Assembly (NCBI RefSeq): GCF_963678975.1
Contig: NC_089277.1
Coordinates: forward strand, 24,998,672 to 25,062,671
Direction: 5' to 3'
DNA from: Dysidea avara
Lineage: Eukaryota > Porifera > Demospongiae > Dictyoceratida > Dysideidae
DNA: 64,000 nt
Shown: piece by piece, positions 1-11,251 of the stretch
Layout of the letters: the number at the start of each line of letters is the position of its first letter
Numbering within the stretch: position 1 is the stretch's first letter
Made by a program: the position numbers and the translations under genes
The notes under the pieces: generated by a model
Database searches by the model: none
What the model saw: the letters and a program-made list of their open reading frames with translations, nothing else
What the model was told of the DNA's origin: nothing

Positions 1-273
1 GTAGTAGTGCATTTTGCAAAATAATAAAATAAAATAGGGTGATCTCTATTATGAACCCACTATTGTGGTTCATGGGGTAGCCACTATCAGTTAGGTCTCA
101 AGCGTAATAAAATGTCCTTCATGCTCCTAAGACCACCTGATAAAATTTTAGCTCTATTAATATACTGTATACATACATACACAGCATATCTGTTAAACAT
201 GTAAGTACATACATATGTATACATGTATGTTATTACTGTACTTGTTCTGATCACCAGAGCCCCATACTGTCAG
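1..273. other. Intron sequence at the left edge
   Basis: I see no coding exon here. The stretch ends with an AG acceptor at 272-273 that opens the first visible PI4KA exon, so it is the 3' part of an intron whose upstream exon lies outside the window. It has the ATAC/GTAT-rich simple sequence seen in many introns of this locus. Confidence 0.6.
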
Positions 274-3200
274 GATTCCCTAACTGTCTGAAGGAGGCTC
301 AGTCACAAATCTTTAGTATCTTCTTCTTGCGATCGCGTTTCTCAGGAGAAGTCAAAGGTGCTTTGGACTTGAACTCTCTGCTGGGATCAACCAATAAAGG
401 TCAGCAGTTTGAGCCCATGCAAGCTTTTTGTGTATACATAGTGTATTTTAGTGGTATGGATTACTTTGAGTAAACTAGTTCTAGAGTATGATAGAGTTTT
501 CCTCTTTAATGTGTTGTCTTATTCAAATAATATGGTTGTTGTTGAGTGGTATTTTCTGTATGCTAGATGGGAATGATACCTTACATCTCTTCATCAAGGA
601 CCTTTGCTCCAAGCTCAAGTCAGCTCTTAAGGGAGACAACATCACTGAGATCACATCAGCTCTATATAGACTGACTGCATTGATTGTCTGCAAGAAAGGT
701 AACACAAAGCTCACCATATGCACTTGTTGAAACTTTATGTATACCGTTCCTCTCTGTCTGTGTAAATTATGAAGTTATATGCTACAGTAGAGCAGCAATT
801 AAAGTACAGTACTTTTAAAAAGATACTGTGCTTCAGCAAATATAGAGCAAAGCTGCTCTTAAAATAACATCAACTTAACATACTCTTCCAAAGCACTCTA
901 CATTTACTAGTAGTACTTGTCGATCACTTGGTGTTGTTCATTGTTAGCTTCTGAGAGAAGCATACTGAGGTCACTGATATGGGAGCCAGTTCAGTCCTTC
1001 AAGGTGAAGGCCATGCAAGTAGCAGTTGGCTGTTGGGACTGGCTACTGGTAGCAAGACCAGAGCTGGAGTATACTGTAAGTCATGTATCTTTGTTGAATT
1101 TGTTTAATGGAATATCAGCCAGCCTCTTGGAGGTTTTGAAAAATATCTTAAACTAAAGATGAAGAAAAAAAGTAAAAACAAAAATGTGGGCTTGTCTGAG
1201 AATCGAACCCAGGACCTCCTGCACCCGAAGCAGGAATCATACCACTAGACCAACAAGCCACTTGTGTTTGGCTAGGCCTCATGATATAAATCAAATCAAA
1301 TTTGTTAAACCAACGTATGTATGTATGTATAGACAACCATGCAGACTCTATAGTACTATAATATGCCATACATGAAGTGATAGGTCTCACAGATTACAAC
1401 ATTCAAAACTATACATGCTTACTGTCTGTATCCACAGAAGTTTGTGTAGACTTATTAAAGTGTGGATTTTAAGCAATTTGGCACATAAAAAGTTATGTAC
1501 TTTACCGTCCAGTCAGCTTTGATTTGGATTGGTATATACAGTTCAGTGAATTTACTTTTCCACCAGACTAAAGTATTACCAAATTTTCATCATCCACAAT
1601 GATTCTTTAATGGAGTTAGCCATACATTTTTATAGGGATGATTTTTACTCTCTCTCTCTCTCCTGGAATGATGGTAGCATGTGCCTTACTGTATGTGCAG
1701 TATGTCCGCCGTGTGCAGCATGATCTAGGACCTGGTTTGGTGATGATGAATTTTCAAGTGCTAGTAGGACAATATTCTGATAGTAGCATGATATTTAACT
1801 CATACTTATTATGTACGTACCATCAAAGAGAGATACTAGGAGGGAAGCATTTTGGATATATAGTTTGACTCATAGTGTATTAAACAGCCATGCATTTAAA
1901 GCAAAAATTTTTTCACAAAAGTGTTGTTGTTTTTATTAATGTTGTATCTGTATGTAGTTATGTCTATGCATATTTTATTTGTTAGTTACTAAGTTATTCA
2001 AGTGACTGGTAGTCCTGATTTTCTAATTTGCTTCTGCTACCTCCAACCCTAAAATGTATACTTTGCTTCAACAAATGTGTGTAAGGGAGTATACTGAACA
2101 CAAGTCACTTGTTGGTTTAGTGTTTTAGTCTCTGTTTTAGATGTGGAAAGTCCTGGGTTCAATTCCCAGGCAAGCCCAGTCGTTACTCCTATTCATTTTT
2201 TTACCAAGATGATTAGCATATTTTTACTGGTGTGGCACCCAACTTCTTGTACCACATGACACACTCTAGTGTGTGTTGATGCAATAAACATTTATGGATA
2301 TTCACAACACATACTGTAGGTGCTGCAAGAGTTTATCGGTGTCTGGAGGTGGACCATTTACCAACAGTGGGGAGTATACTCCACCGTAACCACTAGTGAC
2401 CATGGAGAAACATCCGTACCCTCAGCCAGCCAGCATAAGATTATGGCCAAGGTAGTCATTTAAAGTTTTTAGTCATAAGTATGTATATCTACATATTTAT
2501 GTGTTTATTGTATTGTGAAATATGATGTTTGTTTTTGTGTATGTAGTTTCTCTCCCAGCGACTAAAAGTTGTGAAAAAGAAGGACATTCACCAAGTAAGT
2601 TGCGTACATACATACATACGTACGTTTGTCCACATGTGCCTATGTTGTATGTGACATCAAGAGTTCACAATGAAAAATAGTGAGGCACTATTTTTTGTTA
2701 TGAACTCTTGGTGGTATACATACATAAAGCTCAATGTGAGTAAGTTATACACATGCTCGTTCCACTAGGTTACTCTGATCAAGAATTTTCTCTACTACAT
2801 TTTGCCACTGTCAGTTGGTCCCAATAGTAAACAGTTGATTTCTCATCACATTTCAACCATTGGAGTGAGATTTAGGTACGTTTGTATGTATACCTGCATC
2901 CATACATTTGTATATATGTTTCGTAAGACTTATATGTGCCAACAGAAGCTTAAATACTCTAATAGAGCATTTATTTATTCCTAAGCACACCACATTTGCT
3001 CCTTAACATGATGCCCTAATAAATTATTAGTTAAAATAATAGAGGGACATCTTACTGTGCAGTGCACATAGGCAGGAATCAAACTACTTTACAGGATTCT
3101 CAAGTTGGCAATCCGCATGCTCCAAAGCAACATGTTGGACGGTGAAGAAGAGAGGGGCTTGATGAGAGAGAAAATCTATGCCAATGTGTTAGACTACTTT

Positions 3201-6200
3201 TGGTAAGTCACCCACCCCAAGGTTCAAAATAAAAGCAGAAAGAATGACTGACATCTTTGTTTAGTTATCACATGATGTGGCCTACTGATAGTGGACAAGT
3301 GTTACGAGAGGACATCATCTCAGTGATAAAGTATGTAACGTGTCTACATAATTATTTTAACATGCTACTTACATGCATCATGTTTAATGACTTTAATTGA
3401 GTACATATGGTGTTTGTATTGTACTTATCACTGTGACCTTCTTTCCATCCTTTACTCTTTGTTATACAGGGAACTCAGACAGTAGAACATTCTTTTTTTT
3501 TAGCACATGGCAAGTTGAGAAGCCTTAGACAATTTGTAATAGTTGTTCTATTCTTAATTTTTAAATTCTTTTACACTATATGTGCAGTACATACATATAT
3601 AGATTGTTCTAGTAGAGTAGTTATAGTTTCTTCTGTTCTACGTCTACACACTGTCTCACGTATATACTTTTTTAGCTATCCACCAGGTGGACCTCATACT
3701 AATCCCTTGTGGCTGCGTATGCTGTGTATTTTAGCACTACATAATCATAATTCTATTTTACATTTCTGTGTGCAACAAAAGAGTCTGTTGTACAGTTTAT
3801 TGTAGGTACAGTTTGTACAAATAATATGCAAGCTTGTTATGTACAGAGACACTTGCTGTTTTACATTCTATAGATTTTGGCGGTCCTTGAAAGAGCTGAG
3901 GAAAGCCTATTCATATCTGACACTTAATACATGTAAGCTGTGCATTACTATGAATTGTGATGCTGTATGTATGATATGTTAACAGTGCAGTAAATAAATG
4001 GAGATGTGTAATTTTTTATATGGATGTGCATGTCTGTACTGCACATATGTAATGCAACACCACTCATACTTGAATTAACATACTCATTTTTAAAAATGTG
4101 TATACGTGTATATACTTGTAAGCATGTGCCAGAGCCTGAGTGTTGACTTGTACAGGTGTATAGTGGGGTCATGGTTTGTTATTTACTGAACAGCCTTAAA
4201 AGCATCGTCAGAAATTGTTGCTCCACTTCTGTCACCAGACACTCAACAACAACTTTCAGTAAGTGAAATTCTGCTATACTTAACATACATACAGCTGTAC
4301 ATTTATATTCTATATATGTGGTCGTGTTTACTTTAAAGTGACGTACCTTAAAGCAGGCATTCTCTTCAGACAGGCATGTCACACCACGCACCTACACTGT
4401 AGTGCACAGCACACAACCCACACTTTTCACACATAGTCAGTTTGTTAATATGACCACACACAGACATGCATGCACACATGTAGTGAGATACATGAGAGTT
4501 CTTAAGGAATTTGTGATGCACTCACAGCCTATCCGTGAGCAGTTATCTGGTGTAACAAGCTGTATTGTATGTACCATATGTACATACGTATATCCACATA
4601 AAGTGTGAGATTTATGCATGTTAGCTGATTGTGTATTACATGCACAGGTACTTCTGGTAATAGTAAGTATTCATTTTGTTTCAGACCAGTCCAGCTTCTT
4701 CATCATTGACTATTCTGAGATCAACAAAGACTGGTGAATATTTAAATGTTTGTGTATATAAATGCATGTATGTGCGTGTGTGTGTGCATGCGTGCGTGCG
4801 TGTGTGTGTGTGTATGTGTGTGTGTGTTTAAATAGTGTATGTGGTTAACACAAGAATGACTTTATGTGTTTCAGCAACAATCGGAGGACGCTCCAGTGTG
4901 GCAGGCTCTAATGCTAGTAAAAGAACAAAAATTTTACTGAAGAAAAAGAACCTTGTCTTAGCACTAGTGGTAAGAGTATAGTGTTGCACTGATAGTTGGA
5001 TCTGTTATCACAACCACCACATGTGACCCACTGAGTGAAAACCTGACTTGTCTGCATTTTCCTCAAATTGACATTTTTGTTGTGTAGAGGGAAAAACCAA
5101 TGGACTGTTAAAGTATCAGCCATTTCTGATAAGTGGTTTTGGAGTTATAGTGATAGACAACAAGAAGAGCAAAACAATCACTTTGTATAGTGCTTATACG
5201 GAAAAAAAAATTACAGGTGCTTGTTTAATTGATCATAACTCTCGAGTGCAATAGGCTACGGAGTTGGGACTTGTGCCATTCTATTCACCATGAACTGGGG
5301 CATTCATTAGTTGTTGACTTAAAGACACCCATACTATCAAGCAAGAAGGCTATTCAAGCTAAAAACATAAAAGTCACGTTTTACCGCAACATAAACAAGC
5401 ACACATACGTAACTCACATCTGCTCCATGGTACAGAAATGAAACAAAGATATTCCTACTCTCCATGAAGATGCAAATCCACTGCTATATTAGATTATTTG
5501 ATTCAAGTCTTCCTTCACTGTTTACTGTTATCTCTAAAACAATTATGCAAACAAGTCAGGGTTTTCGCTCAGCAGGTCACATATGTACATTGACTATATC
5601 ATCAGATCAGTCCTATGACAGAAAAGGCAACATATACAGATATATATGTATTTAGTTGCACTAATGTGTACCAAACAATGTTTATAAATGCATTCCCCTA
5701 CTACAACGCAGTGAGAACAAACTGCGTATCCTTGAGAGGGCCTGTGGTAAGTACCCCACTACTGCTGAGTCACCGTACTGTACAGTCACACCAGACATTT
5801 CCGCTTCTATAATGCAAGTAAGATCCTCGGCAATAACAAGAGTCCAAATGTCTTAATAAGCATGGTAACCATGTATACAAGAGCTTAACAATGCTTCCCT
5901 CTCCTCTTCCAATATTTCAAGCAACGTGTATCTAAATGCTGAGTTTAAAATTTCGGTGGATTCTAGTTTCATGAAGAACTCCATTCGTGGAAATTTATGT
6001 CGCACTCTTCTTGAGATGTAATAGCTAGATACAGTAAAATCCACTATATGGTGTGTTTTATCACAGCCTAGATGAACACAAACAAATTAGCTTCTTGAGC
6101 CTTTTATTTCAATTACACAGTAAACTGAAAGTACGTAAAACAGTGCTTATCCAATGATATTATTTTGCATTGAATTTGAATGTATTGCTGTGCTTATGTG

Positions 6201-9200
6201 TATGTATTTTGTCCATACAACATTTGTTTGTATGTACTTGTGTGTGTTCATGTGTCTCCCCTTATTGTACAGAGACATGAAATAGAGAGACTGAGTGCGT
6301 GGCACAACCCTACAGCCAATGTGGACTACAATCTACCTAGTATGTTATAACATAGCTAGACAAATGTTCTGTATGTACCACACTGCATTGTGTATACAAC
6401 TTTAAAATTTTAACCTTAGCGCTTTGAAGGCTACTCCCTTTTTCGCAGCTTAGTTGTGTTGTTAAATAAATTACTGTGTCACTATTAACATTGTGTTCTA
6501 ACTCCTACTGACGTCCGTGCTTACAATATTTACACTTACATGTTCATGATCTCATTGTGTACAGATGAAGATATTGTGACAGCATGGAATAACCCAACTC
6601 AGTCAGATCAGAGTTGGCAGGCGACAGTTCAGATGGCCTGGCAGATATCTTCCTACCTCACCTTCCAGTTGTCTATGAGGTATGAACATGTGTATAAAAT
6701 TAATCCTAAAATTACATCGTTTTTTAACTATGTTGTGTGGGTACATCTCCGATTAGTGTATTTAAATTTTTTTTTGTTGAAATTGCTAGTTTATGAGTAC
6801 AGTGGAACGTCAGTTATCCAAACCAGGGTGGTCCATAAGTCTGGAAATATCTCTGAAACTGTGTATAAATAACCTTAAAATAGCATAAATAAAATTGGAA
6901 AAGGTATCAGTATTAGTCATTTCCATAGTTCAGTTAACTGGTGAATCCGGTTAAGTGGGGTCCGGATAACTGAGGTTCCACTGTAGTGACTATAACTTGC
7001 ATGGCTTTTAACCAATAAATTATTCTATGCTATAATCTGTGCAGGGTTACTTACCTTTGCAATTTGCTCTGGTAAAAGCTCAAGGCTGTGTTAAGCATGT
7101 GTATCACAGGTTTCATCAAGTTGATGCAGTGATCAGAGAAGTAGGAATCTTAGTCAAAACCTACCCAACAGCATTCATTGACATACCTCAAGCGTTACAG
7201 GTAAATTTTATATTTTCAGTTGCCTTATGCATTGTGTGTACAGTACGTACATATGTACTGGTACCCTCAGTATCCAAATGTCATTATAATGGTCAGATTT
7301 TGATAATGATGTGTTCATAAACAAACCTGTTGTTCTTATATATACCATAATCCAATTTTCTGATGAACCACATACAAATGAAAGTTTGTACACATACGTA
7401 CACATTCGTAATACACTTATGTAGCTACCGTAACAGAATAAATGCTTACTTTCTAAGTACTGCTCAAAGATTTATTGCACTGTTATTTTGGGATGTAAAG
7501 CTCTAAGATCCACAGTGTAATGTTCTGTATGTTTATTTCATTGAGTATACAGGATGTGAGTACTTGTGTTTTATATGTGTAGTATTTGGCTACTCTGGAA
7601 GCTGTACAACAAGACAGTGGTGAAGTAAGTGTTATATTTTGTCAGGAAGTGATTTTTTTTTCTTGCTACTATATTGATCGTGCTCAGTTTATAGATGTAG
7701 AACCTCCATTGAGGAATACTCCTAAACAGACATCTCCTAATTATGGGTACTATGCCATGGTTTCTACCCACTCCCATTGTCTACAGTGTATTAGTAACCT
7801 CTTAACAATGGTCACCTCTTTATAGTGGCTAGCAGACAACCCCTACCATACACTGAATACCTGGTCCAAGTTGCAGTTCCTTAAAGTAGTTGACTCTTCA
7901 TGCTATTTTACTGCAATAAATAATCTATAAATACGTAACACTGTGCAAGTAACTCCATTTACAAGACAATACACAACTATACCAATTTAATTAGAATACT
8001 TGCAACTAGAGCTGGGCGATATACCGGTATTGTTAGAAACCTGTGATATTTAAGTCATAAAGTTTTGATACCAGTTTTGATACCAATTTTGATACCAGTT
8101 TTGATACCAGTTTTGATACCGTCTGTTTTTTGTTTTTTTTTAATACTGCCATACCATCTGGGCACTATGGCCTCCCTGTGGGCTTGTTTCATCCCATATT
8201 TAGAAGGTAACCAGACATGTGACAATGTTTGTAGGCAGGTGTTGATGTAGTCAGCTAACCAAACAATGTAAACAAGTTTGTTTGTGGTAATTTGTACCTG
8301 AGGTTTGCTGAGCTACCATGGGTATTTGGTGCCTTTGTTGAGGTAAATGACAGTTACTTTAATACTAATGGCTTTTACATTAATACCACGATAATTAGTA
8401 ATACTGTGATACTTTTTATGGAAGGTATACCGTTTGCTATTTTTCAATACTACCCAGCACTACTTGCAACTTGAGCAACTAGCTTTACTTGGGAGGACTA
8501 AAAGAGTTTAAAGAGAGTTTTGCATTGACATTTTGATGTGAGAAACATAAAATGGCTTTGTAGTTTCTCCCATATGTTGTCAGTTTGCTGCATACTGAGC
8601 TACAGTACATGTACATAGCTAGCTGGTTGATATCAGGATAAGCCATACAGTGTAGTTAATGTACACTTCCTAAGTAGTGTGTGTAACCTTCAGTGTAGTG
8701 TTTAATTGGTAGTGTATTACTATAGGATAGCTACAATTATTGTTTAAACAATTAAATTAACTTCAACCTCCCAGCAAGGGACACCTCCATATAAAGGACA
8801 AGCAAGCATGGTCCCCCAATTGTGTATTAGTTAGAGGCTCCACTGTGTTTATGTGATTCAGTGTTGAGTGTTTATCTTTTCACAATGACACATAGTGTAC
8901 TGACTTGCGTGTACATGTGACCTACACAGCTCTATCACATGTTATACTGGAAGAATGTGCCTCCAGCTATTGCCCTGAGCTACTTCTACAAAGAGTTTGC
9001 CTCTCATCCGATCACAGCCAAGTTTGCAGCCAAGACGCTTCAACGTTTTAAACCTGTAAGGATTCTTTGTTGTATGTATGTATACACTGTGTACATACAA
9101 TAGTACACTGCATGCGTAGGGGTAGAATTTTCAACTCTGATATAGACATTTGAAATTTTTGAAGTCCAGTTATTTCAAATAAATTCTTTTAGCAAGCTTG

Positions 9201-10513
9201 TTTTTTTATAATACTAGTTCTATTTGAGATATTTACTTGAGATACGTTATTATGGTCCATTCACATGCATACTTCCTACAGTTTAATTGACCGAATCCTG
9301 CATGTGGCATGAATTTAAAGGCTCGTACGCAATTTTTGTGAGGTGACCGGATCTCTTGTACATATGTTTATACAATAACTGGAGAGGGAAAATGGTTACT
9401 TGAATTTCTACTTTACACAGGAAGAGATTCTTTTCTTTATTCCGCAATTGGTACAAGCTCTCCGTTATGACAAGGTAACAGTGTATTATACATACATACA
9501 TACATACACAGAATGTACATTCAACATGTTGTAAATGTTTTACTTACACCTCCTGTATATCATAGCACATGGTAATAGGTACACCTGTTTATACGTACGT
9601 ATGTATCTATCTATGTATAATGTCAATTCTAATAGTATGTAATTGTTTAAAGTTGCAATACAAAACAGCCACTGAATTAAGCAATTAATGTTCTAGTAAG
9701 TGTTACATTGGTTTATTAACTTAGGTGTGTGTATAGTCAGCTATCAAATATTGACATGTAATATTATTGAAACTCTGTTCGTTCTTATACATACATTTTG
9801 TATATAAAATGTTTTGTTTTGTTTGTGCACTGTAACTGTACTCGTATTATACTGATTTAGTTATTTTTTGTTTTGTGGCCACTGTTAGTTGGGTCATGTG
9901 GAGAACTTCATCATGTGGGCTGCTAAGACCTCTCAGTTACTGGCTCACCAGGTGAGTAGATTGTATAAATCAGCAGGATATGTGTTTTAGTAAAGTTTTT
10001 TTAGTTTGTTAGGTTTTTCTTCGTAACTTCATAGCATAAAAATTTCTCTCTTTATGTACGTACGTATGTATGTCTTTAGTTCATGTGGAACATCCAAGCT
10101 AACATTTATATGGATGAGGAGGCCAAACAGAAAGACCCAGTGATTGGTGATTTACTAGAGAAGGTTATGAATAAGTAAGTCACCTGTTGATTACATACAC
10201 ACTGTTTGTTTCAATTATGTAACTCAATTATGTAACTCAATTATTGTCTAGCATCAAGACCAGTTTGTCTGGTCCAGCTCGTGCATTTTATGAAAGAGAA
10301 TTTGATTTCTTCCACAAGATCACTGACATATCTGGTCTGATCAGGTATGTATTGTTATGTATATTTATAGAACTTTTTACTGTAACTGTGTTTTTTTGTA
10401 GACCTTATCCTAAGCCAGAAAGGAAAAAGGCATGTCTGGATGCCCTGAGGGTCATTCAGCTTGAACCAGGTGCTTGTCACACTGTACTTTACACAAATTA
10501 TATATTAGTGTCT

Positions 10514-10603
<90 letters not shown>

Positions 10604-11251
10604 GCACACACACACACACACACACGCACACACACTCACTACACACACTCACTCACTACACACACTCACTCACTACACACACTCACTCACTACACACACT
10701 CACTCACTACACACACTCACTCACTACACACACTCACTCACTACACACACTCACTCACTACACACACTCACTCACTACACACACTCACTCACTACACACA
10801 CTCACTCACTACACACACTCACTCACTACACACACTCACTCACTACACACACTCACTCACTACACACACTCACTCACTACACACACTCACTCACTACACA
10901 CACTCACTCACTACACACACTCACTCACTACACACACTCACTCACTACACACACTCACTCACTACACACACTCACTCACTACACACATACACGCACGTAC
11001 AAACACACACAGTCATTACACACATACACACACTCACTATATGCACACCATGCATACATCTGTACATACAGCTACTGTATGTGCTATGTAGTCAATTGAC
11101 ATTTGGTGTATTTTGTATACTGTTACCGTCTGACTTACATATACAATTAATCTCAGTATGTTTGTGTGTATACTGTAGGCGTGTACTTGCCCAGTAATCC
11201 TGATTCTGTGGTAGTGGAGATTGACAAAGAATCTGGTACACCCATGCAAAG
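274..11251 (+). CDS. PI4KA: Phosphatidylinositol 4-kinase alpha (PI4KA/PI4KIIIalpha), 23 exons before the catalytic cassette; N-terminus outside window
   Basis: Makes PI4P from phosphatidylinositol; in animals the enzyme works at the plasma membrane with TTC7, FAM126 and EFR3 (family knowledge). Exons, all GT-AG and phase-consistent: 274-399, 567-698, 948-1075, 2320-2451, 2547-2594, 2769-2875, 3095-3202, 3265-3330, 3874-3932, 4194-4258, 4685-4733, 4875-4969, 6273-6339, 6565-6679, 7110-7200, 7583-7624, 8930-9055, 9421-9474, 9889-9951, 10080-10174, 10252-10344, 10402-10469, 11179-11251. They total 2002 nt, about 667 residues. Diagnostic segments: [13 protein letters not shown] (exon 3), [11 protein letters not shown] (exon 13), the helical PIK region [13 protein letters not shown] and [12 protein letters not shown] (exons 18-20), [17 protein letters not shown] (exon 21), and the start of the kinase lobe [16 protein letters not shown] (exon 23). 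Exon 23 ends in phase 2 and fits the first exon of either downstream cassette. The initiator Met and about half of the usual roughly 2100-residue protein lie upstream. Family assignment is firm; exact ends rest on manual splice reading. Confidence 0.93.
1188..1259 (-). tRNA. tRNA-Pro (anticodon CGG), antisense in PI4KA intron 3
   Basis: Read on the minus strand this is a 72-nt cloverleaf without an intron. The acceptor stem GGCTTGT pairs with ACAAGCC, followed by discriminator C. The A box is TGGTCTAGTGG and the B box GGTTCGATTCT. The anticodon stem CCTGC/GCAGG closes loop TTCGGGT, giving CGG. A T-rich Pol III terminator (TTTTTGTTTTT) starts a few bases past the 3' end. It lies 112 bases past the donor of PI4KA exon 3, convergent with the kinase transcript. 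All helices pair and both internal promoter boxes are close to consensus, so it looks functional. Confidence 0.92.
2107..2178 (+). pseudogene. Degenerate tRNA-like sequence (tRNA pseudogene or SINE head)
   Basis: A perfect T-arm (CTGGG TTCAATT CCCAG) with a B-box-like core is followed by CAAGCCC, which can pair with CTTG near the 5' end. The D and anticodon arms do not fold convincingly, so no anticodon is assigned. The ends resemble the tRNA-Pro in the same intron. It could be a decayed copy of that gene or the head of a tRNA-derived SINE. Confidence 0.4.
2658..2710. repeat. Intronic stem-loop, 25-bp arms
   Basis: Arms 2658-2682 and 2686-2710 are inverted copies with about three mismatches in 25 and a loop of only three bases (AGG). 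It lies in PI4KA intron 5, flanked by ATAC repeats. It may be the remnant of a very short foldback element; the tiny loop argues against a typical animal pre-miRNA. Confidence 0.6.
4970..6272. other. PI4KA intron 12, nothing recognised
   Basis: A 1.3 kb intron between the exon ending LVLALV and the exon beginning [10 protein letters not shown]. Open frames here are short, unrelated to known families and interrupted in every orientation. I see no RNA gene and no clear terminal repeat. Confidence 0.6.
6800..6983. mobile_element. Short TA-flanked MITE (Tc1/mariner-type) in PI4KA intron 14
   Basis: The terminal inverted repeats begin CAGTGGAAC and continue TCAGTTATCC on both ends (one mismatch), flanked by TA dinucleotides at 6798-6799 and 6984-6985. 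Length is 184 bp with no coding capacity. Related half-sites occur near 36980, 58735 and 63095, so the family is spread through the window. Assignment to the Tc1/mariner superfamily rests on the TA target only. Confidence 0.7.
8007..8462. mobile_element. hAT-type MITE in PI4KA intron 16
   Basis: The ends are TAGAGCTGGGC and its imperfect inverse (ACCCAGCACTA), flanked by an exact 8-bp target duplication CTTGCAAC at 7999-8006 and 8463-8470. The interior has a short tandem array (TTTGATACC units, about 8066-8120) and no transposase. An 8-bp duplication with TAG-type ends fits non-autonomous hAT elements. Confidence 0.8.
10516..10634. repeat. (CA)n microsatellite in PI4KA intron 22
   Basis: About 120 bases of nearly pure CA dinucleotide with a few CG interruptions, immediately upstream of a 17-bp minisatellite. 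Frames reading His-Thr repeats through it are artefacts of the repeat. Alternating purine-pyrimidine sequence of this length can adopt Z-DNA, which is general knowledge and not shown here. Confidence 0.95.
10635..10988. repeat. 17-bp minisatellite, about 20 copies
   Basis: Head-to-tail units of TACACACACTCACTCAC, essentially identical over about 350 bases, lie inside intron 22 (10470-11178). The period is not a multiple of three, so all frames stay open by chance. Homogeneity implies recent expansion and probable length polymorphism. Confidence 0.93.

Noticed and set aside
7039-7109. Upstream extension of PI4KA exon 15 ([13 protein letters not shown]...)
   Set aside because: The preceding exon ends in phase 2, and the phase-matched acceptor at 7108-7109 gives MRFHQVDAV, which fits the family. 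The longer version is out of phase.
10635-10988. Regularly repeated array that might be taken for a CRISPR
   Set aside because: The 17-bp units are directly adjacent without spacers, and the genome is eukaryotic.
10244-11197. Long His-Thr-rich open frame of 317 codons
   Set aside because: It is a read-through of PI4KA exons 21 and 22 into the CA tract and the 17-bp minisatellite. The repeat has no stops in any frame, and confirmed splice sites exclude it.
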